45,327 nucleotides of DNA from Paracoccaceae bacterium (GTDB lineage: Bacteria; Pseudomonadota; Alphaproteobacteria; Rhodobacterales; Rhodobacteraceae). Positions 34,381 through 43,127 of this stretch are shown here, one piece after another. The stretch is taken from contig CANJQT010000017.1 of assembly GCA_947476475.1 (NCBI GenBank), positions 1 to 45,327 on the forward strand, written 5' to 3'. The notes beneath the pieces are model-generated. The model saw only the letters and a program-made list of their open reading frames with translations. It was not told the DNA's origin and ran no database searches. Numbering within the stretch: position 1 is the stretch's first letter; each line of letters starts with the position of its first letter. The position numbers were made by a program, and so were the translations under genes.

Positions 34381-34435
34381 GCGGGGGACTGCCTGCCCTC
34401 CGCGCCCCCCGGGGATATTTGGGCCACAAAGAAGG
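34381..34435 (+). repeat. GATATTT-type intergenic repeat with hairpin-like lead, copy 4
   Basis: GCGGGGGACTGCCTGCCC leads to CGCGCCCCCCGGGGATATTT and then GGGCCACAAAGAAGG. The order matches copy 2 (25420-25476). It lies between the XRE-cupin and kbl genes. Confidence 0.75.
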
Positions 34436-34493
34436 CCGTTCCGTGATTGCGGATGTTCATCCGTCATCTTGACGAGCGGGGGTTTTTGCATCA

Positions 34494-34508
34494 GTTTGTC
34501 CGCTAAAC
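34494..34508. promoter_or_regulatory. Palindrome in the kbl leader, candidate XRE-cupin operator
   Basis: GTTTGTCCGCTAAAC is an imperfect 15-base palindrome (GTTT...AAAC with C/G inner pairs) lying 17 bases before the kbl ATG. Its position and symmetry suit a repressor site, with the XRE-cupin protein as the natural candidate. No direct evidence. Confidence 0.35.
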
Positions 34509-34524
34509 GGGAGATAACTCTGCC

Positions 34525-35715
34525 ATGACGGAAAGAGCCGCGTTTCTGGATCACCTGCGTACGACGTTGTCGGGCATCGAAGACGAAGGCCTGCTGAAGC
34601 GCGAACGGATGATAACCTCGGCGCAGGGGGCGCATGTGACGGTGTCGGGGCGCGAGATGCTTAATCTGTGCGCCAATAATTATCTGGGGCTGGCCAATGA
34701 CCCACAGCTGATCGCGGCGGCAAAGCGGGCGATGGAGGATCATGGGTACGGCATGGCTTCGGTCCGCTTCATCTGCGGCACGCAGGATCTGCACCGGGCC
34801 TTGGAACACAGGATCGCGGCCTTTCTGGGCAAGGACGATTCGATCCTTTTTGCCGCCTGCTTTGACGCGAATGGCGGCTTGTTCGAGCCGCTTCTGGGGC
34901 CGGAGGATGCGGTGATTTCCGACAGCCTGAACCATGCCTCGATCATCGACGGCATCCGGCTGTGCAAGGCGCAGCGCTATCGCTATGCCAATTCGGACAT
35001 GGATGATCTTGAGGCGAAGCTGAAGGATGCGCGGGCGGCGGGCGCGCGCTTCATCCTGATCGCCACGGACGGCGTGTTTTCAATGGACGGATACCTTGCC
35101 AATCTGCGCGAGGTGACGGCGCTGGCGGAAAAATACGGCGCGCTGGTCATGGTGGATGATTGTCATGCGACGGGCTTCATGGGGCCGCAGGGGCGCGGGA
35201 CGCCCGCCCATGCCGGGGTTGAGGTGGATATTCTGACCGGCACGCTGGGCAAGGCTTTGGGCGGGGCGCTGGGCGGCTATATCGCCGGGCCGCAGCCGGT
35301 GATCGACCTGCTGCGTCAGCGCGCGCGGCCCTATCTGTTTTCGAATGCCTTGCCGCCCGCGGTTGTCGCGGCCGGGCTGGCGGCACTGGATATCGTCGAG
35401 GCGGCGGACGACCTGCGTGCTTCGTTATTCGACAATGCACGCTACTGGCGGGCTGGCTTGGAAGCGGCCGGGTTCACCCTGTTGCCGGGCGAACATCCGA
35501 TCATTCCGGTGATGCTTGGTGATGCGGCACTGTCGCAGCGTATGGCCTCGGCCTTGTATGACCGCGGCGTCTATGTCGCTGGGTTCTTCTTTCCGGTCGT
35601 GCCTAAGGGACAGGCCCGCATTCGCACCCAGATGAATGCGCGGTTGACGCGGGCGGACCTTGATTTTGGGCTGGAAGCGTTCCGCGATGCGGGCAAAGCC
35701 GTGGGGGCGATCTGA
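34525..35715 (+). CDS. kbl: Glycine C-acetyltransferase (2-amino-3-ketobutyrate CoA ligase)
   Basis: Has 396 residues, equal to the E. coli enzyme's range. It splits 2-amino-3-oxobutyrate with CoA into glycine and acetyl-CoA. Alpha-oxoamine synthase fold: PLP lysine K243 in [17 protein letters not shown]211 and H214 in [22 protein letters not shown] and [23 protein letters not shown]. It ends on the TGATG where tdh begins, a one-base overlap, so translation is coupled. With Tdh it turns threonine into glycine. Confidence 0.96.
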   Translation: MTERAAFLDHLRTTLSGIEDEGLLKRERMITSAQGAHVTVSGREMLNLCANNYLGLANDPQLIAAAKRAMEDHGYGMASVRFICGTQDLHRALEHRIAAFLGKDDSILFAACFDANGGLFEPLLGPEDAVISDSLNHASIIDGIRLCKAQRYRYANSDMDDLEAKLKDARAAGARFILIATDGVFSMDGYLANLREVTALAEKYGALVMVDDCHATGFMGPQGRGTPAHAGVEVDILTGTLGKALGGALGGYIAGPQPVIDLLRQRARPYLFSNALPPAVVAAGLAALDIVEAADDLRASLFDNARYWRAGLEAAGFTLLPGEHPIIPVMLGDAALSQRMASALYDRGVYVAGFFFPVVPKGQARIRTQMNARLTRADLDFGLEAFRDAGKAVGAI

Positions 35716-36752
35716 TGTCGAACGAAATGAAGGCTTTGGTGAAGGCGAAGGCAGAACCGGGTCTGTGGATGGAGCGCCGCCCGGTGCCCGAGATCGGCCC
35801 CGATGATGTGCTGATCCGCATCAACAAGACCGGTATCTGCGGCACCGACATCCATATCTGGAACTGGGATGAATGGGCGGCGCGCACGGTGCCGGTGCCC
35901 CTCATCACCGGACACGAGTTCGCGGGTGAAATCGTGGAACTGGGCCGAAATGTTACAGACCTGAAGATCGGTCAGCGCTGTTCCGGCGAAGGCCATCTGA
36001 TCGGCCATCACAGCCGCCAGTCCCGGTCGGGCAAGTTCCACCTTGACCCGGAAACGCGGGGGATTGGCGTCAATGAGCCCGGTGCGTTCGCGGAGTACCT
36101 GCGCCTTCCGGCCTTTAATGTGGTGCCGCTACCGGACGAGATTGACGACGAGATTGGCGCCATTCTCGATCCACTTGGCAATGCGGTTCACACGGCGCTG
36201 TCGTTCGATCTGATCGGCGAGGATGTGCTGATCACTGGTGCCGGCCCGATCGGGATCATGGCCGGCGCCATTGCCCGGCATGTCGGCGCGCGTAATGTGG
36301 TGATCACCGATGTCAATCAGGCGCGACTGGATCTGGCGGCGGCGGTTGCGGATGTGGTGCCGGTGAACGTGGCTAAGGAAGACCTGAAGGACGTACAGGC
36401 GCGGCTGAAGATGGCGCAGGGCTTTGATGTGGGCATGGAAATGTCCGGCAATCAGGCAGCGCTGGATCAGATGATCGAAGCAATGGTGATGGGCGGGCGC
36501 ATCGCGATGCTGGGTATTCCGCCGGGCAAGTCGCCGGTGGACTGGTCGCGCATCGTCTTCAAGGCGATCACCATCAAGGGCGTCTATGGGCGAGAGATTT
36601 TCGAGACCTGGTACAAGATGATCGCCATGTTGCAAAACGGGCTGGATGTGCGCAAGGTCATCACCCATCGCTTCACTGTCGATCAGTTCAAGGATGGTTT
36701 TGCCACGATGAAGTCTGGGCTTTCAGGAAAGGTTGTGCTGGACTGGCGCTGA
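35715..36752 (+). CDS. tdh: L-threonine 3-dehydrogenase
   Basis: Encodes 345 residues, zinc-dependent MDR family. Oxidises threonine to 2-amino-3-oxobutyrate with NAD+. Catalytic zinc ligands C42 ([12 protein letters not shown]) and H67, E68 (TGHEFAGEI) are conserved, and the nucleotide motif is [15 protein letters not shown]. The structural-zinc lobe is degenerate: where E. coli has CGHCRNC...C, this protein has [15 protein letters not shown] with no cysteine. I believe this is typical of Rhodobacterales Tdh proteins. The gene begins with the last base of kbl's stop. Confidence 0.95.
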   Translation: MSNEMKALVKAKAEPGLWMERRPVPEIGPDDVLIRINKTGICGTDIHIWNWDEWAARTVPVPLITGHEFAGEIVELGRNVTDLKIGQRCSGEGHLIGHHSRQSRSGKFHLDPETRGIGVNEPGAFAEYLRLPAFNVVPLPDEIDDEIGAILDPLGNAVHTALSFDLIGEDVLITGAGPIGIMAGAIARHVGARNVVITDVNQARLDLAAAVADVVPVNVAKEDLKDVQARLKMAQGFDVGMEMSGNQAALDQMIEAMVMGGRIAMLGIPPGKSPVDWSRIVFKAITIKGVYGREIFETWYKMIAMLQNGLDVRKVITHRFTVDQFKDGFATMKSGLSGKVVLDWR

Positions 36753-36770
36753 TCAAGCGGCGGGTGAAGC

Positions 36771-37940
36771 ATGGCTGACTATCTTAAGACCCTGTTCCGG
36801 CTTAACCCGGATGTCACATTCCTTAACCACGGCTCTTATGGCGCTTGCCCGCGTCCGGTCTTTCAAACCTATCAGGAATGGCACGCGCGGCTGGAACATC
36901 AGCCGGTTGCATTTCTGGACCCGCGCCATCTGGCCCTGCGCTTTGCCGAGGTGCGAGCGGCGCTGGGGGCGGAACTTGGCGCGGACGCCGATGATCTTGT
37001 GCCGATGGTCAATTCAACGGCTGGCCTGAATGTGGTGGCACGTTCGCTTCCGCTTGAGCCCGGCGATGAAATTTTGACGACCGATCATGAATATGCGGCG
37101 CTGGAAAAGACCTGGGGTTTTGTGACGGGCCGCACGGGTGCGATTGTGCGGCGGGTAACGGTGCCGTTGCCCTTGACGTCAGAAGCGGATTTCACCGAAG
37201 CGCTGCTGGCGGGTTTCACCGACCGCACGAAGGTTCTGTTCCTGTCGCATATCACCTCGCCCACCGCGCTTCGGTTTCCGATTGAACGGGTGGTAACCCA
37301 TGCGCGGGCGCGGGGGGTCTGGTCGGTGATCGACGGGGCCCATGCGCCGGGGCAGGTGCCGCTGAAGCTGAACGCACTTGGTGCGGATTTCTATGCGGGT
37401 AACTGCCACAAATGGCTGATGGCCCCGAAAGGATCGGCCTTTCTTCATGCCCGGCCCGACGTGCAGCACCTGCTTACGCCTGCGATCATCAGCCATGGCT
37501 GGACGGCGGACAACGCCGCGCCAGGGCCCTTCGGTGGCACGCCTTTTCAGGACCGCTTTCAGTTTCAGGCAACACGCGACCCTGCGGCTTTTCTGACCGT
37601 TCCCGCCGCCATAGCCTTTCGGCGCCAACAGGGCTGGGACAAGGTGGTCAGCCGCTGCCAAGCGCTTGCGCAGGAAACCGCCGGGCGGGTGGCTGCGCTG
37701 ACCAAGCGGCCGGCGATAGCGACAACGGCGTTTTGCGCGCCGCAAATGGTGGCGATGCCGGTGCCCGACTGCGCACCCTTGCCCACACATGACCGGCTTT
37801 TGGCCGAGTTTGGCATCGAGATTCCGGTGATACGCTGGCAGGGGCGAAGCTTTATCCGGGTTTCAGTTCAGGGTTACAATACCGAAGCCGAGATGGACCA
37901 TCTTTGCCATGCCATCGGCAGCCTTTTCCCGCGCGATTGA
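36771..37940 (+). CDS. Class V PLP-dependent aminotransferase-like enzyme (isopenicillin-N-epimerase-like)
   Basis: Encodes 389 residues, fold type I class V. The PLP lysine is K214 in GNCHKWLMAPKGSAFL, with D188 and H191 in VIDGAHAPGQV; it opens LNPDVTFLNHGSYGACPRPVF, the hallmark of the isopenicillin-N-epimerase/cysteine-desulfurase-like group. The substrate is not predictable: members include epimerases, C-S lyases and desulfurases. It starts 18 bases after tdh on the same strand, so it may belong to the threonine operon; a role in amino acid breakdown is inferred. Confidence 0.87.
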   Translation: MADYLKTLFRLNPDVTFLNHGSYGACPRPVFQTYQEWHARLEHQPVAFLDPRHLALRFAEVRAALGAELGADADDLVPMVNSTAGLNVVARSLPLEPGDEILTTDHEYAALEKTWGFVTGRTGAIVRRVTVPLPLTSEADFTEALLAGFTDRTKVLFLSHITSPTALRFPIERVVTHARARGVWSVIDGAHAPGQVPLKLNALGADFYAGNCHKWLMAPKGSAFLHARPDVQHLLTPAIISHGWTADNAAPGPFGGTPFQDRFQFQATRDPAAFLTVPAAIAFRRQQGWDKVVSRCQALAQETAGRVAALTKRPAIATTAFCAPQMVAMPVPDCAPLPTHDRLLAEFGIEIPVIRWQGRSFIRVSVQGYNTEAEMDHLCHAIGSLFPRD

Positions 37941-38088
37941 CGGGTGCAAAAACGTGGAAGAGTTTTCAATCATGAGATGAGGTAAGGGTTTGCCAGCCGC
38001 TGCGCAGACAGGGCCGTGGACAAGACTTGATCTGGTTGCCGCCCACGACCGAAACTGAAATTGAGATCCAGAACAAGGACAAGACCAA

Positions 38089-39204
38089 ATGGAAATGGAA
38101 AACCCGAGCGGGCAGGCCAGCGACAAGATCGAGCGGCTGCGTGCCGCGATGCGCGCTTCGGGGACCGATCTGACGGTGCTGGGGCCTACAGGCCATCTGC
38201 GCTGGCTGTGCGGGCTGGACCCGCATGGGGATGAGCGGCCGGTCTTGCTGCTTGTCAGCCAGACTTATTCCGGGCTGCTGATGCCAGTGCTGAACGCGGA
38301 AAGCGTACGCCAGCATACCGATCTGCCGTTCCACTGCTGGCGCGATGATGAGGGGCCTGCCGCTGCGCTCGCCGATCTGATCGCCCGCTGCAGTGTTGAT
38401 CCGGCCAATATGACCCTGTCGCTGGATGAAGGCATGCGCGCTGACTTCGCCCTGCGGGTCCTGGACGCTTTGCCGGGAGCGCGGCGCAGTTTTTCCGACG
38501 CCGCCATCAGCCTGTTGCGCGCCGAAAAGACTGAAGACGAATATCGCGCGCTGAAGGCCAGCGCTCTGTTGAATGATCGGGCGGTCATGGCCGGGTTCAA
38601 TGCCCTGCGAGAAGGGATCAGCGAGACTGAAGTGGCCGAGGTGATTGCCGCCACTTATGCCGAAGCAGGCGCGGCGACTGAGTTCACTTCGGTTTGTTTT
38701 GGGGCAAACGGAGCATTTTGTCACCATCATACCGGCCCAACACGGCTGGTCCACAACAGTGCGGTGCTGATCGACGCGGGTGCCCGTCACATGGGGTATC
38801 CGTCGGACATGACCCGGGTGGGATGGTTCGGTGCCCCAAGTGATGAATTCCTGAAGATCACCGCCACCGTCGATCAGGCGGTCTGTGCGGCAATCGCCGT
38901 CGCCCGGCCGGGGGTTCCGGCCAAGGCCGTCGATCAGGCGGCGCGGGGGGTGATCACCCAGGCAGGCCACGGCGCGCACTTTCTGCACCGCACCGGCCAT
39001 GGGGTTGGAATCGAGATCCATGAGGAGCCATACATCACCGGCGCTTCCGACCGCATGCTGCTGGCCGGAAACGTATTTTCCATTGAACCCGGCATCTATC
39101 TGAACGGTCGTTTCGGGGTGCGGCTGGAAGAGGTTGTCTTTCTGCGCAAGGACGGCGCCGAGGTTCTTTCAGAACTGCCCCGCACCCCGGTTATCCGGGG
39201 CTAA
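38089..39204 (+). CDS. M24 family metallopeptidase (Xaa-Pro aminopeptidase/creatinase-like)
   Basis: A protein of 371 residues: an N-terminal creatinase-like domain (1-145) and a pita-bread catalytic domain. All five metal ligands of M24 peptidases are present: D229 (LIDAGA), D240 (SDMTRV), H304 (RTGHGVGIEIHE), E333 (SIEPGIY) and E347 (VRLEEVV). H213 in FCHHHTG fits the substrate-positioning histidine. It should cleave peptides of the Xaa-Pro type or a related amide. It is not DddP, which carries a different metal set. AAGGA lies 10 bases upstream of the ATG. The 148 bases before it show no terminator or repeat. Confidence 0.9.
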   Translation: MEMENPSGQASDKIERLRAAMRASGTDLTVLGPTGHLRWLCGLDPHGDERPVLLLVSQTYSGLLMPVLNAESVRQHTDLPFHCWRDDEGPAAALADLIARCSVDPANMTLSLDEGMRADFALRVLDALPGARRSFSDAAISLLRAEKTEDEYRALKASALLNDRAVMAGFNALREGISETEVAEVIAATYAEAGAATEFTSVCFGANGAFCHHHTGPTRLVHNSAVLIDAGARHMGYPSDMTRVGWFGAPSDEFLKITATVDQAVCAAIAVARPGVPAKAVDQAARGVITQAGHGAHFLHRTGHGVGIEIHEEPYITGASDRMLLAGNVFSIEPGIYLNGRFGVRLEEVVFLRKDGAEVLSELPRTPVIRG

Positions 39205-39347
39205 GCGGTCAGTGTTCTGTCAGGCAGTGCGTTGCGGCCAAGCCGGCCCGCAAGGTTGGCGCAGCAACGTGTGGCTGCCATGGCGGGCTGGCCGCACATG
39301 CCTTGCGCCGGACCAAAGATGACGCCGGCGATGGGGGCAGGCGGCTG

Positions 39348-41360
39348 TCAGCCAGTGGCGATTCTTGGCCGCCCGAGCGCGGTGACCTTGATCTTGGCCT
39401 CGATGAACATCGGCTGGCCCTCGACCTCGATTTCGGAAATGTCACGCGTCACAGACAGGCGCACTTCTTCGACGCCTGCTGCTTCAGCCTGGGTTTCGGC
39501 TTCGGAGGTCAGGGCGCGTTCTAGTGCGGCAATGGCCTGATCCTTGTCACTGAACCGTTGGGGACCGTCCGGCATGTGGGCGGAAAAGACGCCCGGCCCG
39601 GGAGCAGTGACGATGCCGGTGGCGGCCATCGACACCTGGCCCACCACCGCGCCGATCGCGTTGGCGACGCCCGCATGTTCCGGCAGAATCATCCGGGTAC
39701 CCAAGCGTTCGCCGAGTGGCGGATAATAGCTGGGTGCAGAAGCCCCCAGCCCGATGATCGGCACGCCAAGTGAAAGCGTGGTCTGAACAATGCCGCGGTG
39801 CCGGTCCAGACCGGCCCGGGTCAGCGCATGGCGGGCCAGCTTTTCAGATGTCTCGTTGCCCCAGTCCCGGGTGTCTTCGTCAAACGCCGCCTCCAGCAGG
39901 CAGTCGACCGTCTGGCTTTCCAGCTGCGCGATGATCCGGCTGGCGAGATCTTCCGGACCCGCCGCGATCCGGTCGCCGCGCCCGTTGCGACGGCGGGCAA
40001 ACAGGGTAACTGCCTTGCGCGCAGCATCCCCGTCCCAGCTGTTGACCCGGCCCAGAACGTGGCTGGCATCTGAAGGTGTCACGCCCGAAATCATCACTGC
40101 CCCGCGCGAGACAAGCTTCATCAGGGCCGGAAATTCAAGCCGGGTTCGTACCGCATCCACGATTGCCAGCGGCCCGGCCTGCAACCGGTCTGCCACCGCC
40201 TGTTCGCGGGGCGTAAGACCGGGCGGAGGGCTTTCGTGCCACATGGGCAGGGCGAAGCGACCATCCTGTTCACTGGGCGCGTCAACGGCCAGCCACTGGT
40301 CAAGCGCACGATGCACCAGGTCGGGGAAATCGCGGGCGGCAAGGGAAACTGGCATCAGCCGGCGCGGGCCGAGACGCAGGCCGGTTTCCAACCCTTCAAG
40401 CAAATGCACTTCGCTGTCACCGCCAAGACCAGTGGTGCGCATGGCCACAGCTTCTACCATGGTGCGGAAGCTGCCGACGCGCGCGCCCATCGGGTCGATC
40501 GCGGGCTTGCCATCCTTCAGCAGGCAAACATCGGTCGTGGTGCCGCCTATGTCAGAGACCAGCGCATTCTGTTCCCCGGTCAGCCAGCTTGCGCCTGCGA
40601 TCGACGCGGCGGGACCAGAAAGGATTGTCTCGATCGGGCGTTCGCGGGCGAGTGTTGCCGACACCAGCGCGCCATCACCGCGCACCACCATCAGCGGTGC
40701 CTTGATGCCCAGCGTGGTCATGTGCGCTTCGCACGCGGTGATCAGCCTGTCGATCATGCCGATCAGGCGGGCATTTAGCACGGCGGTCAGCGCCCGGCGC
40801 GGGCCGTTCAGGCCGGCGGAAAGTTCGTGCGAGCAGGTTACGGGGCGGTGCGCCAGCCGACGGATGACATCGCGTGCGGCGTTTTCATGGGCCGGGTTGC
40901 GGGTGGCAAAGGCTGCAGCCACGGCAAAGCCGGTGACTTCGGGGGCAAGGCGGATCACTTCGGCCTCGAGCAGGCCAAGGTCCATTGGCAGGGATTCCAT
41001 CCCGGCATGGTTGTGCCCGCCGGCAAGGTATACGACCGGATCGCCCTTCATCGCCTCGGTGAGACCGGCGCGGGACAGTTCGGCTTCTTCGAAGCCAATG
41101 AAGATCAGTGCGACGCGGCCGCCCTGACCTTCGACCAAGGCATTCGTCGCCAGTGTGGTCGATAGTGACACCATCGCCACATCGGTGGCTTTGACGCCCG
41201 CCTTCTCGATCGCCGCATCAATTGCGCGGCCAACGCCCAGCGCAAGATCGGGACGGGTGGTCAATGATTTGGCCGAGGCGATGACGCGGTCCTCGGCTTC
41301 GTCAAGCACAACAGCATCTGTGTAGGTGCCGCCGGTATCGACGCCCAGAAGATAAGCCAT
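39348..41360 (-). CDS. Hydantoinase/oxoprolinase family protein (HyuA-type subunit)
   Basis: Encodes 670 residues, matching the HyuA/OplA-N ATP-dependent amidohydrolase family (ASKHA fold). Signatures: YLLGVDTGGTYTDAVVLD at the N-terminus, STTLATNALVEGQGGRVALI and SDIGGTTTDVCLLKDGKPAI in the middle. The family opens cyclic amides such as hydantoin or 5-oxoproline using ATP, usually with a HyuB partner. No HyuB gene is next to it, so it may be a solo type or act with a distant partner. It lies 30 bases behind the GMC oxidoreductase and is likely in the same transcript. Confidence 0.9.
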   Translation of the reverse strand: MAYLLGVDTGGTYTDAVVLDEAEDRVIASAKSLTTRPDLALGVGRAIDAAIEKAGVKATDVAMVSLSTTLATNALVEGQGGRVALIFIGFEEAELSRAGLTEAMKGDPVVYLAGGHNHAGMESLPMDLGLLEAEVIRLAPEVTGFAVAAAFATRNPAHENAARDVIRRLAHRPVTCSHELSAGLNGPRRALTAVLNARLIGMIDRLITACEAHMTTLGIKAPLMVVRGDGALVSATLARERPIETILSGPAASIAGASWLTGEQNALVSDIGGTTTDVCLLKDGKPAIDPMGARVGSFRTMVEAVAMRTTGLGGDSEVHLLEGLETGLRLGPRRLMPVSLAARDFPDLVHRALDQWLAVDAPSEQDGRFALPMWHESPPPGLTPREQAVADRLQAGPLAIVDAVRTRLEFPALMKLVSRGAVMISGVTPSDASHVLGRVNSWDGDAARKAVTLFARRRNGRGDRIAAGPEDLASRIIAQLESQTVDCLLEAAFDEDTRDWGNETSEKLARHALTRAGLDRHRGIVQTTLSLGVPIIGLGASAPSYYPPLGERLGTRMILPEHAGVANAIGAVVGQVSMAATGIVTAPGPGVFSAHMPDGPQRFSDKDQAIAALERALTSEAETQAEAAGVEEVRLSVTRDISEIEVEGQPMFIEAKIKVTALGRPRIATG

Positions 41361-41390
41361 GGTCCGTTCCCTTCGATGTCTTGCGGCTGG

Positions 41391-43001
41391 TCAGACGGAT
41401 TTCAGGATCCGCTCTGCTCCCATCCAGCCGACTAGAATGCTGGGCGCATTCGTATTGCCGCCGATCAGGGTAGGGAAGATCGAAGCGTCACAAACCCGCA
41501 GGCCAGAGACCCCGTGAACGCGCAAATCTGCGTCAACGACCGATGTTGCAGGGTCCGGCCCCATGCGTGCGGTGCAAGACGGGTGATACACCGTGCCGGA
41601 CCGTGCGCGGAAATCGGCGATCAGATCCTCGTCGGTCTGAACGGCGGGGCCGGGGCGCAGTTCTTCGGCAATCAGGCTGCGGATCGGGTCTTGCGCAGCA
41701 ATATGGCGCAGGAATTTCACTGCCAGAAGCATTTCGGCCACGTCATGATCGGTGGAAAAGGCATTTGCGCGGATTTTCGGGTGGGCGAAGGGATCGGAGG
41801 AATTCAGAACGATTTCACCCCTGCTGGTCGGCCGGCAGTTCGACAAACCGATCGACATGCCCGAGAAGGAATCAGGCGTCAGAAGGGGGCGCTCGCCCTC
41901 GCGCGGGACCAAGGTCGAAAAGGCCTGAAAGTAGAGCTGCATGTTGGGGCGCGGCAAATCGGGCGTAGTGCGGAAGAAGCCGCCGCCATGGTTGATGGAC
42001 TTGGCCAGCGGGCCTTTGCCACCCATGAAATACTGCATTCCGACAAGCAGCTTGCCCCACCAGGGACGCAGGATATCGTTGTAGGTGGGCACCTTTGTGC
42101 GCCATGTGTAGTTGATGCCCTGATGGTCGTTCAGATGCTGGCCGACGTTGGGGTTGTCTTGCAGCGGCGTGATGCCCAGACCCGTGAGGTGTGCCGCATT
42201 GCCGATGCCTGACAGCATGAGCAGCTGCGGACTATTGACGGCGCCGCCGGAAAGAATCACTTCGCGCCCGGCGCGGGCGATGCGGCTTTGGCCCCGTTGG
42301 GTGAACTCCACCCCAACAGCGCGTCGACCCTCGAAGAGGACACGGCTAACGTGCGCATGGGTCATTACCGTGACATTCGGGCGCTTCATTGCAGGGCGCA
42401 GGAAGGCGCGCGCGGTAGAGTTGCGGCGGGCGCCTTTGATCGTCATCTGATAGGTGCCAACGCCTTCCTGTACTTCCCCGTTGAAATCCGGGTTGACGGA
42501 AAGTCCTGTCGCGGCCGCAGACTGAACGAAGCTGTCGCACAACGGATGCAGATCGCGGCGATTGGCGGAGATGAACAGCGGGCCACCAGTGCCGCGATAC
42601 GCGTTGCCGCCGGCTTCGTTGTCTTCAATCGCGCGGTAGGCTTCGCGGGCCGCGTTCCAGCCCCAACCAGGGTTCCCGCCTGCTTCCCAGTCATCGTAGT
42701 CGCTGGCATGCCCCCTGATCCACACCATTGCGTTGATCGAGGAGGATCCGCCCAGTATCTTGCCGCGTGGCCAGAAGTCGCGCGACCCGGCAAGGCCTGG
42801 GTCGGGCTCGGTATCGTAAAGCCAGTTCACCGCGGGATCGTAGAACAGTTTGCCATAGCCAAGCGGCAGCTGGACGTAGAACCGCCGGTCCGTGCCGCCC
42901 GCCTCAAGCACCAGAACCTTATGGCGACCATTGGCGGATAGCCGTTCCGCCAGCACGCATCCGGCCGATCCTGCACCCACGATGATAAAGTCGAATTCCA
43001 T
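41391..43001 (-). CDS. GMC family FAD oxidoreductase (choline/alcohol dehydrogenase-like)
   Basis: Has 536 residues, the usual GMC length. The FAD motif is FIIVGAGSAGCVLAERLS at the N-terminus; WPRGKILGGSSSINAMVWIRGHASDYD is GMC signature 1, SGGAVNSPQLLMLSGIG signature 2, and the catalytic histidine lies in TVYHPSCTARMGPD near the end, followed by GGNTNAPSILVGWMG. It oxidises an alcohol; the actual substrate cannot be called, and the choline label would be an over-reach without betaine genes nearby. First gene of a probable pair with the HyuA-type gene. Confidence 0.92.
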   Translation of the reverse strand: MEFDFIIVGAGSAGCVLAERLSANGRHKVLVLEAGGTDRRFYVQLPLGYGKLFYDPAVNWLYDTEPDPGLAGSRDFWPRGKILGGSSSINAMVWIRGHASDYDDWEAGGNPGWGWNAAREAYRAIEDNEAGGNAYRGTGGPLFISANRRDLHPLCDSFVQSAAATGLSVNPDFNGEVQEGVGTYQMTIKGARRNSTARAFLRPAMKRPNVTVMTHAHVSRVLFEGRRAVGVEFTQRGQSRIARAGREVILSGGAVNSPQLLMLSGIGNAAHLTGLGITPLQDNPNVGQHLNDHQGINYTWRTKVPTYNDILRPWWGKLLVGMQYFMGGKGPLAKSINHGGGFFRTTPDLPRPNMQLYFQAFSTLVPREGERPLLTPDSFSGMSIGLSNCRPTSRGEIVLNSSDPFAHPKIRANAFSTDHDVAEMLLAVKFLRHIAAQDPIRSLIAEELRPGPAVQTDEDLIADFRARSGTVYHPSCTARMGPDPATSVVDADLRVHGVSGLRVCDASIFPTLIGGNTNAPSILVGWMGAERILKSV

Positions 43002-43052
43002 ATCTCTGCCCCGTCGCCATAGCCAACGTTATTACGGGAGAGCCCTTGGGAA

Positions 43053-43078
43053 ACGCAACACGGTGCGACATATTGCGT
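43053..43078. promoter_or_regulatory. Weak inverted repeat upstream of the GMC gene
   Basis: ACGCAA (43053-43058) and TTGCGT (43073-43078) are reverse complements separated by 14 bases, about 50-75 bases ahead of the GMC start. It has the geometry of a dimer site; a chance match is possible. Nothing else notable in this 126-base gap. Confidence 0.3.
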
Positions 43079-43127
43079 CGTATTCCGGCATCTGGGTTCT
43101 GCGGGCAGTGGCGCGTGATGGCCGGGA

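Noticed and set aside
38089-39204. M24 protein as a DMSP lyase (DddP)
   Set aside because: DddP is longer and has altered metal ligands; this protein keeps the standard five M24 ligands, so a peptidase-type role is more likely.
39205-39347. In-frame open extension of about 49 codons after the HyuA-type stop codon
   Set aside because: Could suggest read-through or a lost stop, but the sequence has no similarity to hydantoinase and contains no sign of a coding bias; likely chance.
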